From assembly GCF_021223605.1 (NCBI RefSeq), contig NZ_CP075175.1, positions 3,179,501-3,243,500 of the forward strand: a stretch of DNA of 64,000 nt, written 5' to 3'. The notes beneath the pieces are model-generated. The model worked only from the letters and a program-made list of their open reading frames with translations, was not told the origin of the DNA and ran no database searches. The DNA comes from Paenibacillus sp. 481. Its GTDB lineage: Bacteria > Bacillota > Bacilli > Paenibacillales > Paenibacillaceae. Shown here piece after piece: positions 34,599 to 44,500 of this stretch; the first letter of the stretch is position 1, and each line of letters opens with the position of its first letter. The position numbers were made by a program, and so were the translations under genes.

Positions 34599-34929
34599 AG
34601 GCTTCACCCCCCTTTCTGGGAGATTAGCCGACCGCCCGTTAAGCCGTTCTATTGTGAACACTATTATATCACGTTCTAAGTATAGGTGGTAATAATTTTC
34701 AGTAATAGATATTTTTAATCATCTTTCGCTAGACTGCTTATTTGTATTTATAAACCCTATTAAGTATGTAATGAAACAATAATGGATGTATATTAAAAAG
34801 GTTTTTCTACGGATAAGGAATTTGTTGTGAAAGCTGAAGGGGTAGATGGTAAAGGTGGAGCGTAGGCTGATATGGGGCGAGGCCAAAAGACTTGTGTAGC
34901 TGTAGAGTTGTAGAGTGAAGAGTTGTAGG

Positions 34930-34980
34930 AGTCACCATAACCATAACTAATGTTAATTCGCGGTTATGGTTATGGTGACT
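34930..34980. other. 18-bp perfect inverted repeat
   Basis: AGTCACCATAACCATAAC (34930-34947) and its exact complement (34963-34980) flank a 15-base loop, and a second small hairpin (AAGCCC...GGGCTT) follows at 34986-35005. There is no clear T run for either strand. It may end the cvfC transcript or be a small repeat element. The rest of 34600-34929 shows no gene. Confidence 0.7.
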
Positions 34981-35016
34981 AACTTAAGCCCGTGTACGAG
35001 GGCTTCTTAATTATAA

Positions 35017-36165
35017 CTATTCGCTAGATTCTTGCTGTTCACGCATCCGCGCCATTTGCTGCCACACAGTTCCGGCTGCCGCTTCACCCGAGCGGATTCG
35101 CTCTAATGCCATGCGCGCTTGCAGTGCAACTTCAAATTCCGCGTCATTTACCGCTTCTTCAAGTACAGCTACTGCTTGCTCGTCACCCGCTTCATACAAA
35201 TAGCGGGCAGCACGCCAACGGACAAGTTTGTTGGCATCGCGCAGTGCGACTATCATCGGCTCAATGGCAGCTGGATCGCCAATGTCAGACAGCGTATCTC
35301 CAGCTGTGCGACGCACACTGACAGAGCTGTCCTTGAGCGCATTGAACAACAACGGCATTCCTTCGGGCAATTTAAGTTCGCCTAAGTAAACGACCGCTAA
35401 GCGGCGAATTTGGGTCTGCACATCGTCTAATGCTTGGGCGATAAGTGGCAATCGCTCAGGCGTAGGCTCTAGCCGATCGAGCGCTGCATAGCGCATGCGC
35501 CAATCCGCGTGCGTAAGTCGCTGAGCCACTTCCTCATCAGACAGCGCTGTGCGTTCTTCGATGAACGGGGCATCTGATTTGGCAGAAGCGATCGCTTGTT
35601 TAATCAGGGATTGCACACGCTCCTCGTGATAAGCCGCTTCTAGCTCTTGCTCTACTTCACGGGCAATTTCTTTGAGGTCACCGTAACGTACACCATAATC
35701 ACTTAGTTTACGGTCTCTAATTAACGTTGCACTTGCGACCTCGGTTACAGCACGCACGAACCGTTCGGACAAGCCGACGCGTTCTTCTTCGCCGCCCGCT
35801 TGCACCCGAATTTGCATCGGAATGCCGCGGAAATATTGTACATACACTTGGGCTTCCCCAAAAGAGACCCATGCTTGCAAATCTTCTTCCAGGCCAGCTG
35901 GCTGTTCCGTTTGACCGAACAGCTCTCGTACGCCTGCTAATATGTTAGCCCAATCTCCATTCGGTTTACGGTCTAAAGCCATAAAATCTGCCGTATGGAA
36001 TATGCTCTTCACGCCATCTAGCGCAAGTAACTGCTGAATAAGCTGAGGGGCAGTACGTTCATTGTCGGCCGTATAAGTACGGCGTACGCCGGCAGGAAGC
36101 GTCTCATCGAGATGAAGCTTCATGGAATTAGGACTAGGCGTAGGTTCGATAGTAATTAATTTCAT
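35017..36165 (-). CDS. cvfC: Conserved virulence factor C-like protein (Nfu N-terminal domain + HEAT repeats)
   Basis: A 382-residue soluble protein. Residues 1-85 are a NifU/Nfu N-terminal-like domain (LITIEPTPSPNSMKLHLDE) without the Cys-x-x-Cys of true iron-sulfur scaffolds. A linker domain follows to about 200. PBS/HEAT-like repeats then run from about 215 to 365 (VRRTAGDTLSDIGDPAAI, VRWRAARYLYEAGDE). This is the CvfC architecture, named from a staphylococcal virulence screen; the biochemical role is unsettled, probably protein-protein contacts. AAAGGAGG precedes the ATG at 36165 and rules out an upstream start. Confidence 0.87.
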   Translation of the reverse strand: MKLITIEPTPSPNSMKLHLDETLPAGVRRTYTADNERTAPQLIQQLLALDGVKSIFHTADFMALDRKPNGDWANILAGVRELFGQTEQPAGLEEDLQAWVSFGEAQVYVQYFRGIPMQIRVQAGGEEERVGLSERFVRAVTEVASATLIRDRKLSDYGVRYGDLKEIAREVEQELEAAYHEERVQSLIKQAIASAKSDAPFIEERTALSDEEVAQRLTHADWRMRYAALDRLEPTPERLPLIAQALDDVQTQIRRLAVVYLGELKLPEGMPLLFNALKDSSVSVRRTAGDTLSDIGDPAAIEPMIVALRDANKLVRWRAARYLYEAGDEQAVAVLEEAVNDAEFEVALQARMALERIRSGEAAAGTVWQQMARMREQQESSE

Positions 36166-36372
36166 GATTACGACCTCCTTTGCTCTCATTGTATCCTAAC
36201 CGAATGTTTGGAACAATGAAGGAGCGGCAATCAGGATGGATTTTGCCATGGTATGAGATAGTTTGTCCCGCGATGAATAAGCCCATGCTGTTGAAGCTGA
36301 AAGTATCCATTTGTTATGATACCTATACGAGAAAATAATGATTTGAATACACACTATTATCGAGGTGGGTCT

Positions 36373-37320
36373 ATGCGGCGTTTGTACGAAAATATGGATC
36401 GTGTTGAGACAAAAAAGACGTTGCGTGAACTCCGTCGCTGGCGTGCGGAACGGAAAATACGGATGAAGACGAAAGATTTTTCCTTCGTTGTCCCGAACAA
36501 GGCGCCCGAAGTAGAATGGCTGCATGACAATCGTACACAGCTGAGTGTTTCTTGGATAGGTCACTCTACCTTTTTGATCCAAGTAGGTGGATTGAATGTT
36601 GTAACGGACCCTGTCTGGGCTACACGTATGGGGCTAGAGAAGCGATTGACCTCCCCAGGTATACCTTTGGCAGAGATGCCGCCGATTGATATTATTTTGA
36701 TTTCGCATTCCCACTATGACCATCTCCATTTTCGTTCCATTCGCAAGTTAGTAAATCCGAATACACTGCTCATTGTGCCAGAGGGCTTACGTGATAAGAT
36801 GCAGCGCAAAGTGATTTCCGAGACAAAGGAAATGGCGTGGTGGGATCAGTTGCAGATTGCAAGTCTGCGAGTTACGTGCGTGCCCGCGCAGCATTGGACT
36901 CGCCGTACGATTACTGATATGAATCATTCGCATTGGGGCGGGTACGTCATTGAGCGATTAGATACCGAGCGTGAAAATGTAGTGGAGACGATATATTTCG
37001 CAGGCGACAGCGGCTATTTCCGTGGGTTTAAGCAGATAGGCGAACGTTTTGACATTGATATTGCGTTGTTGCCTATTGGTGCATATGAGCCGGAGTGGTT
37101 TATGAGCTCGCAGCATGTTACGCCTGAGGAAGCGGTGCAGGCTTTTGAGGATGTCGGTGCCACGTATATGATTCCGATGCATTACGGCTCGTTTAAGTTG
37201 GCAGATGATTCGCCGCGTGAAGCGTTGGATCGATTGGAGAGCGCTCGTGCTGTGAAAAATATTGCAGTGGAACGTGTAAGGGTGTTGGCGCATGGGGAAA
37301 CGTGGAAGTTGCCCGAGTGA
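36373..37320 (+). CDS. MBL-fold metallo-hydrolase (NAPE-PLD/UlaG-like)
   Basis: A 315-residue metallo-beta-lactamase-fold protein. After an Arg-rich N-terminus come SWIGHSTFLIQVGG and the zinc motif HSHYDHLH, then AQHWTRR, FAGDSGYF and a C-terminal PMHYGSFKL, giving the usual His/Asp set for two metals. The pattern fits N-acylphosphatidylethanolamine phospholipase D-like and UlaG-like hydrolases. GAGGTGG lies before the ATG at 36373; the frame extends upstream but without a site. Substrate unknown, a phosphodiester or lactone being likely. Confidence 0.87.
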   Translation: MRRLYENMDRVETKKTLRELRRWRAERKIRMKTKDFSFVVPNKAPEVEWLHDNRTQLSVSWIGHSTFLIQVGGLNVVTDPVWATRMGLEKRLTSPGIPLAEMPPIDIILISHSHYDHLHFRSIRKLVNPNTLLIVPEGLRDKMQRKVISETKEMAWWDQLQIASLRVTCVPAQHWTRRTITDMNHSHWGGYVIERLDTERENVVETIYFAGDSGYFRGFKQIGERFDIDIALLPIGAYEPEWFMSSQHVTPEEAVQAFEDVGATYMIPMHYGSFKLADDSPREALDRLESARAVKNIAVERVRVLAHGETWKLPE

Positions 37321-37604
37321 AACGAGAAGGCGATATGAGTTATGGCTGCAAATGAAGAACGCGCTTGATATGAAAAAAGCCAGCCGGCACACGTTGTGAG
37401 TTACAGGCAGTTCACGGACTAGATGATTGATGATCAATTATCTAGTCGTTGATCTGACGGTTATGCTCATTAACGAAGTGCTAGATGGCTTTAGTTGTAT
37501 ATCTAAGTTAACGCTGGTGTATAGCTAGATTGTGATGGCTGCGATTTATAGTGCTTCGCTGCTCTACTTGTATGGTTAGCGGGACAAAGCGGCTAGGCTA
37601 ATCA

Positions 37605-37820
37605 GTTTAGAGCGCTTAGGTAGCTCAGTAAGCATAAGTGGCTTAGAGCGCTTAAGTGGCTTAGAGCGCTTAAGTAGCTCAGTAAGCATAAGTAGCTTAG
37701 CGCGCTTAGGTAGCTCAGTGGGCATAACCAGCTTAGAGCGATTAACTAGCCCAGCACGCTTAACCAGTTCAGTAAGCCCAACTAGCTTAGTACGCTTATC
37801 TAGCCCCCAAGCTCCGTTTA
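37605..37820. repeat. 18-bp minisatellite array
   Basis: About twelve tandem 18-base units fill this interval. Two alternating types are visible, GCTTAGAGCGCTTAAGTG and GCTCAGTAAGCATAAGTG, with units 2-6 best conserved and later ones drifting. Both strands carry stops, so it is not coding. It ends 11 bases before the rsgA stop; the remaining part of the 37321-37831 gap shows nothing. Confidence 0.9.
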
Positions 37821-37831
37821 AGTCTGCTAAC

Positions 37832-39214
37832 TTACTTGCGCTGTCTAGCTGCGGACTGAATCGATTTGTGTAGCTTCTTCGTGCTGCGGGCGTGCTCCCG
37901 CTTCAGCTTAGCGTTCTCGGACCGCTGGATATGGGCTAGCTCACGTTGCAGCTTCCAGTACGAGTTGAGCCGTTGTGGTTCAAGCTCACCTTGCTCAACG
38001 GCTGCACGTACTGCGCAGCCTGGTTCATTCGCGTGCTTACAGTCCGTGAAGCGGCAGCTTCGCACGAGTGACTCCACATCGTCGAAGGCGGAGGCTAAGC
38101 CATGTCCGCCATCAACGGCGACTAAGCCGACTTCGCGCATACCTGGCGTATCGATAAGCCAAGCACCATTCGCCAGCGGGATAAGCTCGCGATGGGTCGT
38201 CGTATGACGCCCTTTGCCGTCTTCTTCCCGCACAGCTTGGGTGATCATATGCTCGCTGCCAGTTAGCGCGTTCGCCAGCGTGGATTTACCTACGCCAGAC
38301 GAGCCGACGAGCACGAGCGTCTTCCCCGGTGCTAGCAGGGCACGGAGGCGGTCAAGCCCAGCGCCTGTATGTGACGACACGGGATATACGTCGGCACCCG
38401 GTACGGCTTGCATCGCCTCGGCGATGTAGCCGTTCTCGTCGTCCGTGGCGTCAGCCTTCGTGAGGACGACAGCTGGCATTGCACCGCTTTCCCAAGCAAG
38501 TGCGGCGTATCGCTCCAAGCGCCGCGGCTCAAAATCGCTCGTCATCGCTGTGACGAGCAAAGCCACATCCGCATTCGCCGCCACCAACTGGGCGTCATTG
38601 CGATTGCCAGCCACTTTGCGCGCAAATTCGCTGCGTCGTGGCAGGACGCCAACCAGCGTGGCACGGCCTTCCGCTGGGCGCGGCGCGACGGCGACCCAAT
38701 CGCCGACCGTCGGCCAACCGTTGGGCGCTAGCATCGCATTGCGCGCTTGGCCGGACACTTCGGCCAGCCACTCGCCATCCGCGCCAATGACGCGGTACAA
38801 ATGCTTATGCGCCAGCGATACGCGCGCCGGAACGAGCTGGCCGTTCCACCGTCTAGTCACGGCATCGCTTAGCGTGCCAAGCCACGCTTCCCAAGCAGCG
38901 TCCCAGCGCTCGTCCCAGCCAAGCGTGGTCAAGCTGCCGCAGCCGCTTTGTAGCGGGGAGGCTGCTAAGCCTTCCGGTTCTGCTGTAGCTTCGACTTCTG
39001 TTACAGCGTCCGCCTCAATTCCTGCTTTTTGTTCAGTTGTTTGCACATTTGCATTTGCTTTTGCATCTGTAAGTGCATTAGCCTGTATGTGTTCATGCAC
39101 AGAATCGTGTGCCTTCTCCTGTACATGGTTATCATTTATTTGCTCATATTCGCGATTTGTTGCTGTAATCTCGTTGTTGCTTGTATCGTTATTTTTTTGC
39201 TCAAAAATGTTCAA
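37832..39214 (-). CDS. rsgA: Ribosome small-subunit-dependent GTPase A
   Basis: A 460-residue circularly permuted GTPase that checks 30S subunit maturation. After an OB-fold region (about 125-195) the motifs run in permuted order: TKADA (G4), GSSGVGKST (G1), DTPGMRE (G3). A C-terminal zinc finger reads CRFTDCKHANEPGC. The first 75 or so residues are an extra acidic, Ala/Glu/Asn-rich tail, and the protein is correspondingly longer than the usual 300-350. The start is TTG with AGGGAG 9 bases before it. Stop codons are flanked by an 18-bp repeat array. Identity is firm; the role of the tail is unknown. Confidence 0.93.
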   Translation of the reverse strand: MNIFEQKNNDTSNNEITATNREYEQINDNHVQEKAHDSVHEHIQANALTDAKANANVQTTEQKAGIEADAVTEVEATAEPEGLAASPLQSGCGSLTTLGWDERWDAAWEAWLGTLSDAVTRRWNGQLVPARVSLAHKHLYRVIGADGEWLAEVSGQARNAMLAPNGWPTVGDWVAVAPRPAEGRATLVGVLPRRSEFARKVAGNRNDAQLVAANADVALLVTAMTSDFEPRRLERYAALAWESGAMPAVVLTKADATDDENGYIAEAMQAVPGADVYPVSSHTGAGLDRLRALLAPGKTLVLVGSSGVGKSTLANALTGSEHMITQAVREEDGKGRHTTTHRELIPLANGAWLIDTPGMREVGLVAVDGGHGLASAFDDVESLVRSCRFTDCKHANEPGCAVRAAVEQGELEPQRLNSYWKLQRELAHIQRSENAKLKREHARSTKKLHKSIQSAARQRK

Positions 39215-39659
39215 TTCGTTATTCTCCCTTTACTACGGCACCCTAATAGGCACTCGCTCGTCGTTTACTTGCATGGTCTTATCAGCCTTGGACAACGTTG
39301 CGGCTAGACGTGGCAAGTTCGGGAGTAGACGTTATGAAACGACCTTGGCATGCAATCGCATGTCGCCGATCATGTGTAATGATGGTTTGTGCTTGTGTTG
39401 CTGCACGCTGGTTTATAGGCCGAATCGGTCCTCCCGAACGCTGTATGCAAACTTCACCATAAGACATCTCCTCACTTTCATGGAATGGATAACATTTTGC
39501 GTAAACTAGAAGCTAAGTTGAGATTTGTGCAAAATGCTTAGATGGAAATTATTATACGCTTTTTTTGTGAAATTGGGTAGTTATCGTTCACTGTTTCGTA
39601 TTGGCTTCCAATCACGTCCACTCTTGCCCCTGAATGCCATCGCGTTTCTGCTAAATGTG

Positions 39660-39668
39660 TGCTATAAT
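39660..39668 (+). promoter_or_regulatory. Extended -10 promoter of the ABC-F gene
   Basis: TGCTATAAT gives a TG-extended -10 about 45 bases before the ABC-F start; no good -35 is visible. The 39215-39659 stretch upstream otherwise contains no gene I can support. Confidence 0.6.
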
Positions 39669-39710
39669 AAGCGTTTGAAACGAATACTGTTAATAAAGGA
39701 CGGGAATGCC

Positions 39711-41327
39711 ATGATTAGTACAACAGGCGTTACGCTCCGTTACGGCAAGCGCGCGCTGTTCGAAGACGTAAACATTAAGTTTACGCCAGGCAACTGCTAT
39801 GGCCTTATCGGAGCGAACGGTGCGGGTAAGTCGACATTTTTGAAAATATTGTCCGGTGAAATTGAACCTTCAAGCGGAGACGTGCATATCACGCCAGGCG
39901 ACCGCATGTCGGTATTGAAGCAGGACCATTATGCATATGACGAATTTAAAGTGTTGGAGACGGTCATTATGGGCCACCAACGTTTATACAGCATTATGAA
40001 AGAAAAAGACGCGCTTTACGCTAAATCGGACTTCACTGAAGAAGACGGTATGCGTGCAGGCGAGCTTGAAGGCGACTTCGCAGAGCTGAACGGTTGGGAA
40101 GCAGAATCGGAAGCTGGCGGAATGCTGATCGGCCTTGGTATTCCTAAAGATTTGCATGAAAAGCAAATGTCTGAGTTGGACGGTAACCAAAAGGTTCGTG
40201 TTCTCTTGGCACAAGCGTTGTTCGGCAACCCAAGCATTTTGCTGCTTGATGAGCCTACCAACCACTTGAACTTGGAATCGATCGCATGGCTTGAGAACTT
40301 CTTGATGGATTATGAAGGTACAGTTATCGTGGTATCTCATGACCGTCACTTCTTGAACAAGGTTTGTACGAACATTGCGGACATCGATTTTGGTAAAATT
40401 CAAATGTACGCAGGTAACTACGATTTCTGGTACGAGTCCAGCCAATTGGCTGTTAAGTTGATGCGCGACCAGAACAAGAAGAAGGAAGAGAAGATTAAAG
40501 AGCTTCAGGCGTTCATTCAGCGCTTTAGCGCGAATGCATCCAAGTCGAAGCAAGCGACATCCCGTAAAAAGACGCTCGACAAAATTACGTTGGATGATAT
40601 TCGTCCTTCGAGCCGTAAGTATCCGTTTATCAACTTCAAGTCGGAGCGTGAAGCAGGCAAGCAATTGCTGACGATTGAAGGCTTGACGAAGTCGATTGAC
40701 GGTGAAAAGGTGTTCGAGAACTTGAATTTGGTCGTGAACAAAGGCGACAAGATTGCTTTTGTTGGTCTTAACGGCTTGCCGAAGACAACATTGTTCCAAA
40801 TTTTGATGGGCGAAGTGGAAGCAGACGCAGGTACGTACAACTGGGGGATTACGACGTCACAGGCGTATTTCCCGAAAGATAACTCGGTATACTTTGACGG
40901 TGTACAGGATACTTTGGTTGACTGGCTGCGCCAATATTCGAAGGATCAAGACGAGACGTTCTTGCGCGGCTTCTTGGGCCGCATGCTGTTCTCCGGCGAG
41001 GAAGCATTGAAGAAAGCAAGTGTATTGTCCGGGGGCGAGAAAGTTCGCTGCATGTTGTCTAAGATGATGATGACAGGCGCAAACGCACTTATCCTTGATG
41101 AGCCTACGAATCACTTGGACCTTGAGTCCATCACAGCGTTGAACAACGGTCTGATCGACTTCGATGGTACGATGTTGTTCACATCGCATGACCATCAGTT
41201 CGTTCAAACGATTGCGAACCGCATTATCGAGATTACGCCTAACGGCATCATCGACCGTGTAACGACGTTCGACGAATACCTCGAGAGCGATGAGGTTAAA
41301 GAGCTGCGTCAGCAGATGTATAGCTAA
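39711..41327 (+). CDS. ABC-F family ATP-binding protein (YkpA/YbiT-like)
   Basis: A 538-residue soluble twin-ATPase without membrane domains. The first domain has Walker A GANGAGKST, a degenerate signature LDGNQKV in place of LSGGQ, and LLLDEPTNH. A linker rich in KKKEEKIKEL (about 240-300) corresponds to the ABC-F P-site tRNA interaction motif. The second domain has a degenerate Walker A GLNGLPKTT but a good LSGGEK and LILDEPTNH. From memory, YkpA-type proteins share both oddities. These factors act on the ribosome. AAAGGA precedes the ATG at 39711; the upstream frame is noncoding. Confidence 0.9.
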   Translation: MISTTGVTLRYGKRALFEDVNIKFTPGNCYGLIGANGAGKSTFLKILSGEIEPSSGDVHITPGDRMSVLKQDHYAYDEFKVLETVIMGHQRLYSIMKEKDALYAKSDFTEEDGMRAGELEGDFAELNGWEAESEAGGMLIGLGIPKDLHEKQMSELDGNQKVRVLLAQALFGNPSILLLDEPTNHLNLESIAWLENFLMDYEGTVIVVSHDRHFLNKVCTNIADIDFGKIQMYAGNYDFWYESSQLAVKLMRDQNKKKEEKIKELQAFIQRFSANASKSKQATSRKKTLDKITLDDIRPSSRKYPFINFKSEREAGKQLLTIEGLTKSIDGEKVFENLNLVVNKGDKIAFVGLNGLPKTTLFQILMGEVEADAGTYNWGITTSQAYFPKDNSVYFDGVQDTLVDWLRQYSKDQDETFLRGFLGRMLFSGEEALKKASVLSGGEKVRCMLSKMMMTGANALILDEPTNHLDLESITALNNGLIDFDGTMLFTSHDHQFVQTIANRIIEITPNGIIDRVTTFDEYLESDEVKELRQQMYS

Positions 41328-41348
41328 TTGTATGATGTGATATAGCGA

Positions 41349-41402
41349 GGGCTGTTCCCCAAGTAGGAGTATGTATTCTACTTGAGGGGGCGGCCTTTTT
41401 TT
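41349..41402 (+). terminator. Terminator after the ABC-F gene
   Basis: A multi-part stem (GGCTG, CCCC and AAGTAG pairing with CTACTT, GGGG and GGCC) followed by seven Ts at 41396-41402. Confidence 0.85.
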
Positions 41403-41594
41403 GTTGATTGGTTTCTCGCTTGTAACATGGTTGTATTGTTCATATGAACATAGTTTGAATAATTTTACGAATAAGAGATACTTTTAGTAAAAGCAGTAGT
41501 ATAATAATTGGGGTTTGAAAAATTTTAGGGCATTTGGCCTAGATTATGTTGCTGAGAAATAGAAAGATATAGAGAAGAAAAGGGGTATTCTAGT

Positions 41595-44500
41595 TTGAAC
41601 TTAAACCAATATCGGGAGACTATAGCAAAGCTACTTGCAAGCATGCTTTTGTTTGGAGCTGCATTTTCGGGTATGACAGGGACTGTGGTGGCATCGACGC
41701 AAGCGGGTTCATCTGCAAAGGCAAGCACTTCTGTGGTTGATTCTGTTTATGTTACCGAAAGCAATAATTCCTTTGTGGATATTGAGAACTCCTATGCGAA
41801 AAAGGAAATTTTGGATCTGCATGGGAAAGGGATTTTATCAGGCGGGGGTAACGGGAAGTTTGAGCCTAGCCGCTCGATGACACGAGCGGAAGCTGCTAAA
41901 GTATTGGCGCTGTCGCTAGGGTTGAAAGAAGATAAAGCAGCGGCTGCTGCATTTAAAGACGTTGCGGCAAATAGCTGGTACAGCGGTTACGTGGGCGCGC
42001 TTGTTAAAGCATCATTGGCGCAAGGTACTTCGGCAGCGACGTTTTCGCCGAACAAGCAAGTGACGCGTGAAGAACTAGCGGTTATGTACGTACGCGCACT
42101 TGGTTTGGAGAAAGCAACGAAATCAGCTACGGGCTCAATAAAGAAAATTGCCGATATGGATGCGATTTCGGGATGGGCGAAGCCATATATCGTGCTGGCA
42201 TTGGAGATCGGCCTGATTAACGGCGTTGCTAATGCAGATGGCACTGTTCGTTTTAATCCGAAAGCAGCTGCTGATAGACAAGCTTTAGCTGTACTTACAT
42301 ATAAAGTGATGAATGATAAAGCGGAATTTGTGGATAAAGCCAAGGAAGTGTCGGAAGCTAAGCCTGATGCTAAGGATAAGGAAAAAGAAACAGGGAAAGA
42401 CGCGAAGCAGCCTGACAACAACAAACCGTCAACTGGCGGAAGTGGAACGATTAGTTCCGGCGGTGGTTCCGGAGGCGGCAGTAGTGGTGGCTCTGGTGGT
42501 TCCGAAGGTGAAGTTGTCGTACCCACTCAGACAGCCAAGCCCACTGTTAACGGGACCGTGAGAAACGTCGTGGATGAGATTGTTGCAGGAACTGCGGAGG
42601 CAGGTTCTGTAATTACTATTCAGGATCAGGGAGTCACGATTGTACAAGGGAATGCAGATGAGACTGGAAAATTCGCATTGAAGTTACCTATAAAAAGCGT
42701 GATTTCTTTAAAAGCTGGCGACCAATTACGTGTAAGCGCTAAAAAAGGTAATATGGCGGAAAGCCAGTCCTTAGTAATAATTATTGAACAGGGCGAGAAA
42801 ACTATTAAACCTGTAATAGAAAGTTATGTAGATCAAGATGGCGGTTGGGTCGGTTCCCATAGCAGTAATGGTAAGGAGATTGAGTTGATTGTAACAAAGC
42901 TAGATGGAACTATATTATCAGGTTCTATCGAAAAAGAACTGTACAAAGAGTATATGATGTATAGTCTTGACCCAGTTGAAGTGCTATATAATTCAAATGA
43001 ACAGCTATATGTTTATTCCTATAAGTCTGGTTTTTCAGTTAGTGATCCTGCTGTTGCTACCGTTCATTCTGCAAAAGAAGAAACGAAAATACGACGGATG
43101 CTTACTGATAATGTGTATGATTACGAACATAGTTCGATGTTTCTTGAATTAGAACCATTGACGAAAATAGTAATCAAAAAAGAAGATGGAACTATACTAG
43201 ATAAAGGGTATTCAACGGATTTTTACCGATCTTTTAAATTTGATGGTAGCGAGCTCGTTCCAGGAGAGACCCTGTATGTTTACGCTAATACCTTTAGTAA
43301 GTCGTTAAGTAAGGCTTACACTTTTAAGGTTTTAAAATCAGAAAAGGCTCCAACGCCAACTGTCACTAGTAATGTTTATGTAACTGGGGGTATAGTATAT
43401 GGAAATACTCAACCAGGGCTAATCGTTCAAATAATGAATGGTAGAGGAGAAGAATTGGATTTTGATTTTTCTGCATATAATGGCGATTTCAGACTCGTAC
43501 CTCGTCCGGATATGACATTAGATGTAGGGGAAGAATTGTTCGTAACTACATACCATAAAGGATATAAAAAAAGTGCCCCTGCTGTTCTAAAAGCACTTTC
43601 TACTGTAGAGAGAACAGAAATACCCAAAACTGCTCCCTCAATATATAATGATGATTTTTATATTAGCGGTGAGGTAGAGTGGTACTCGACTATTAACGTG
43701 AAAGATACTAATGGTAATCTTATATACAAATTTAAAACCGAAAGCAAAACATCTTCAATTCCGCCTAGAAAGTATCAAAGTTTCAGTTTTGAAATGGATG
43801 AAATATCAAAGCATAATCTTAAACAATTGATCATCACGGCTACTGCTCCCGGCAAATTGGAGAGTGAGCCAATAATGGTGAAGGTAAGAAGCTACTCTGA
43901 TTTAACAGAGTCACCTATAATAATTGGAGAGGTATATAGTGAAGAACCAATTATAAAAGGAAAATCAGAACCATATTCATATTTGGCTGTTAAAACGCAA
44001 GAAGGTAAAGTGATAGCTAGCGGATATACGATGGATGGGGATTTTACTTTTAAAATTGACGGGAGTTTTACTCCCGGTAAAATTTTTCAAGTATCAGCAA
44101 AAGAAACAATTAGAAAGGAAAGTAACCCTACAAATATAACATTAGCTGCAACACTGGGAACAACCGAAAAACCTATAGTTGTAACATCAGTAGTGTACAC
44201 TGATGGTGTTTGGCTCAATGGAAGAGCCACTCCAAATGCAAAAATTCTATTTAAGGAAAGCAGTTACGATCGTTACTTAACGACATTTGCTAATTCAGTC
44301 GGCGAGTTTTCATTTCATACTCGTGATATATGGACTAGAGAACACATTAAATTAGTTGCAGTTGAAAATGGTAAAGCAAGCAGTGAACCTGTCCTTCTTT
44401 CTGTGAATCAAGAGATTGGGCAAGCACTTCCTCCTTCTGTAACAGGAGCTATTTATGGGCGTGAAGGTAAAATTAATATCAGCACTGAGCCTTACGCAAA

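Noticed and set aside
37605-37820. 18-bp array considered as a CRISPR
   Set aside because: Units are contiguous without unique spacers, drift in sequence, and no cas genes are present.
39282-39467. Minus-strand frame with GAGGAG beside its start between rsgA and the ABC-F gene
   Set aside because: The site abuts the first ATG, the better-spaced ATG opens only 15 codons, and the translation has no recognisable pattern.
37866-39509. Long open frames on the plus strand opposite rsgA
   Set aside because: They are antisense shadows of a GC-rich gene: Ser/Arg/Ala-rich translations, no ribosome sites, and rsgA motifs are complete on the other strand.
39984-40799. 271-codon minus-strand frame opposite the ABC-F gene
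   Set aside because: No ribosome site or family motif; it lies wholly inside the ABC-F gene.
42313-42647. Frames in the Gly/Ser linker region of the SLH gene
   Set aside because: They arise from low-complexity GGT/AGC sequence and overlap the SLH protein in another frame.
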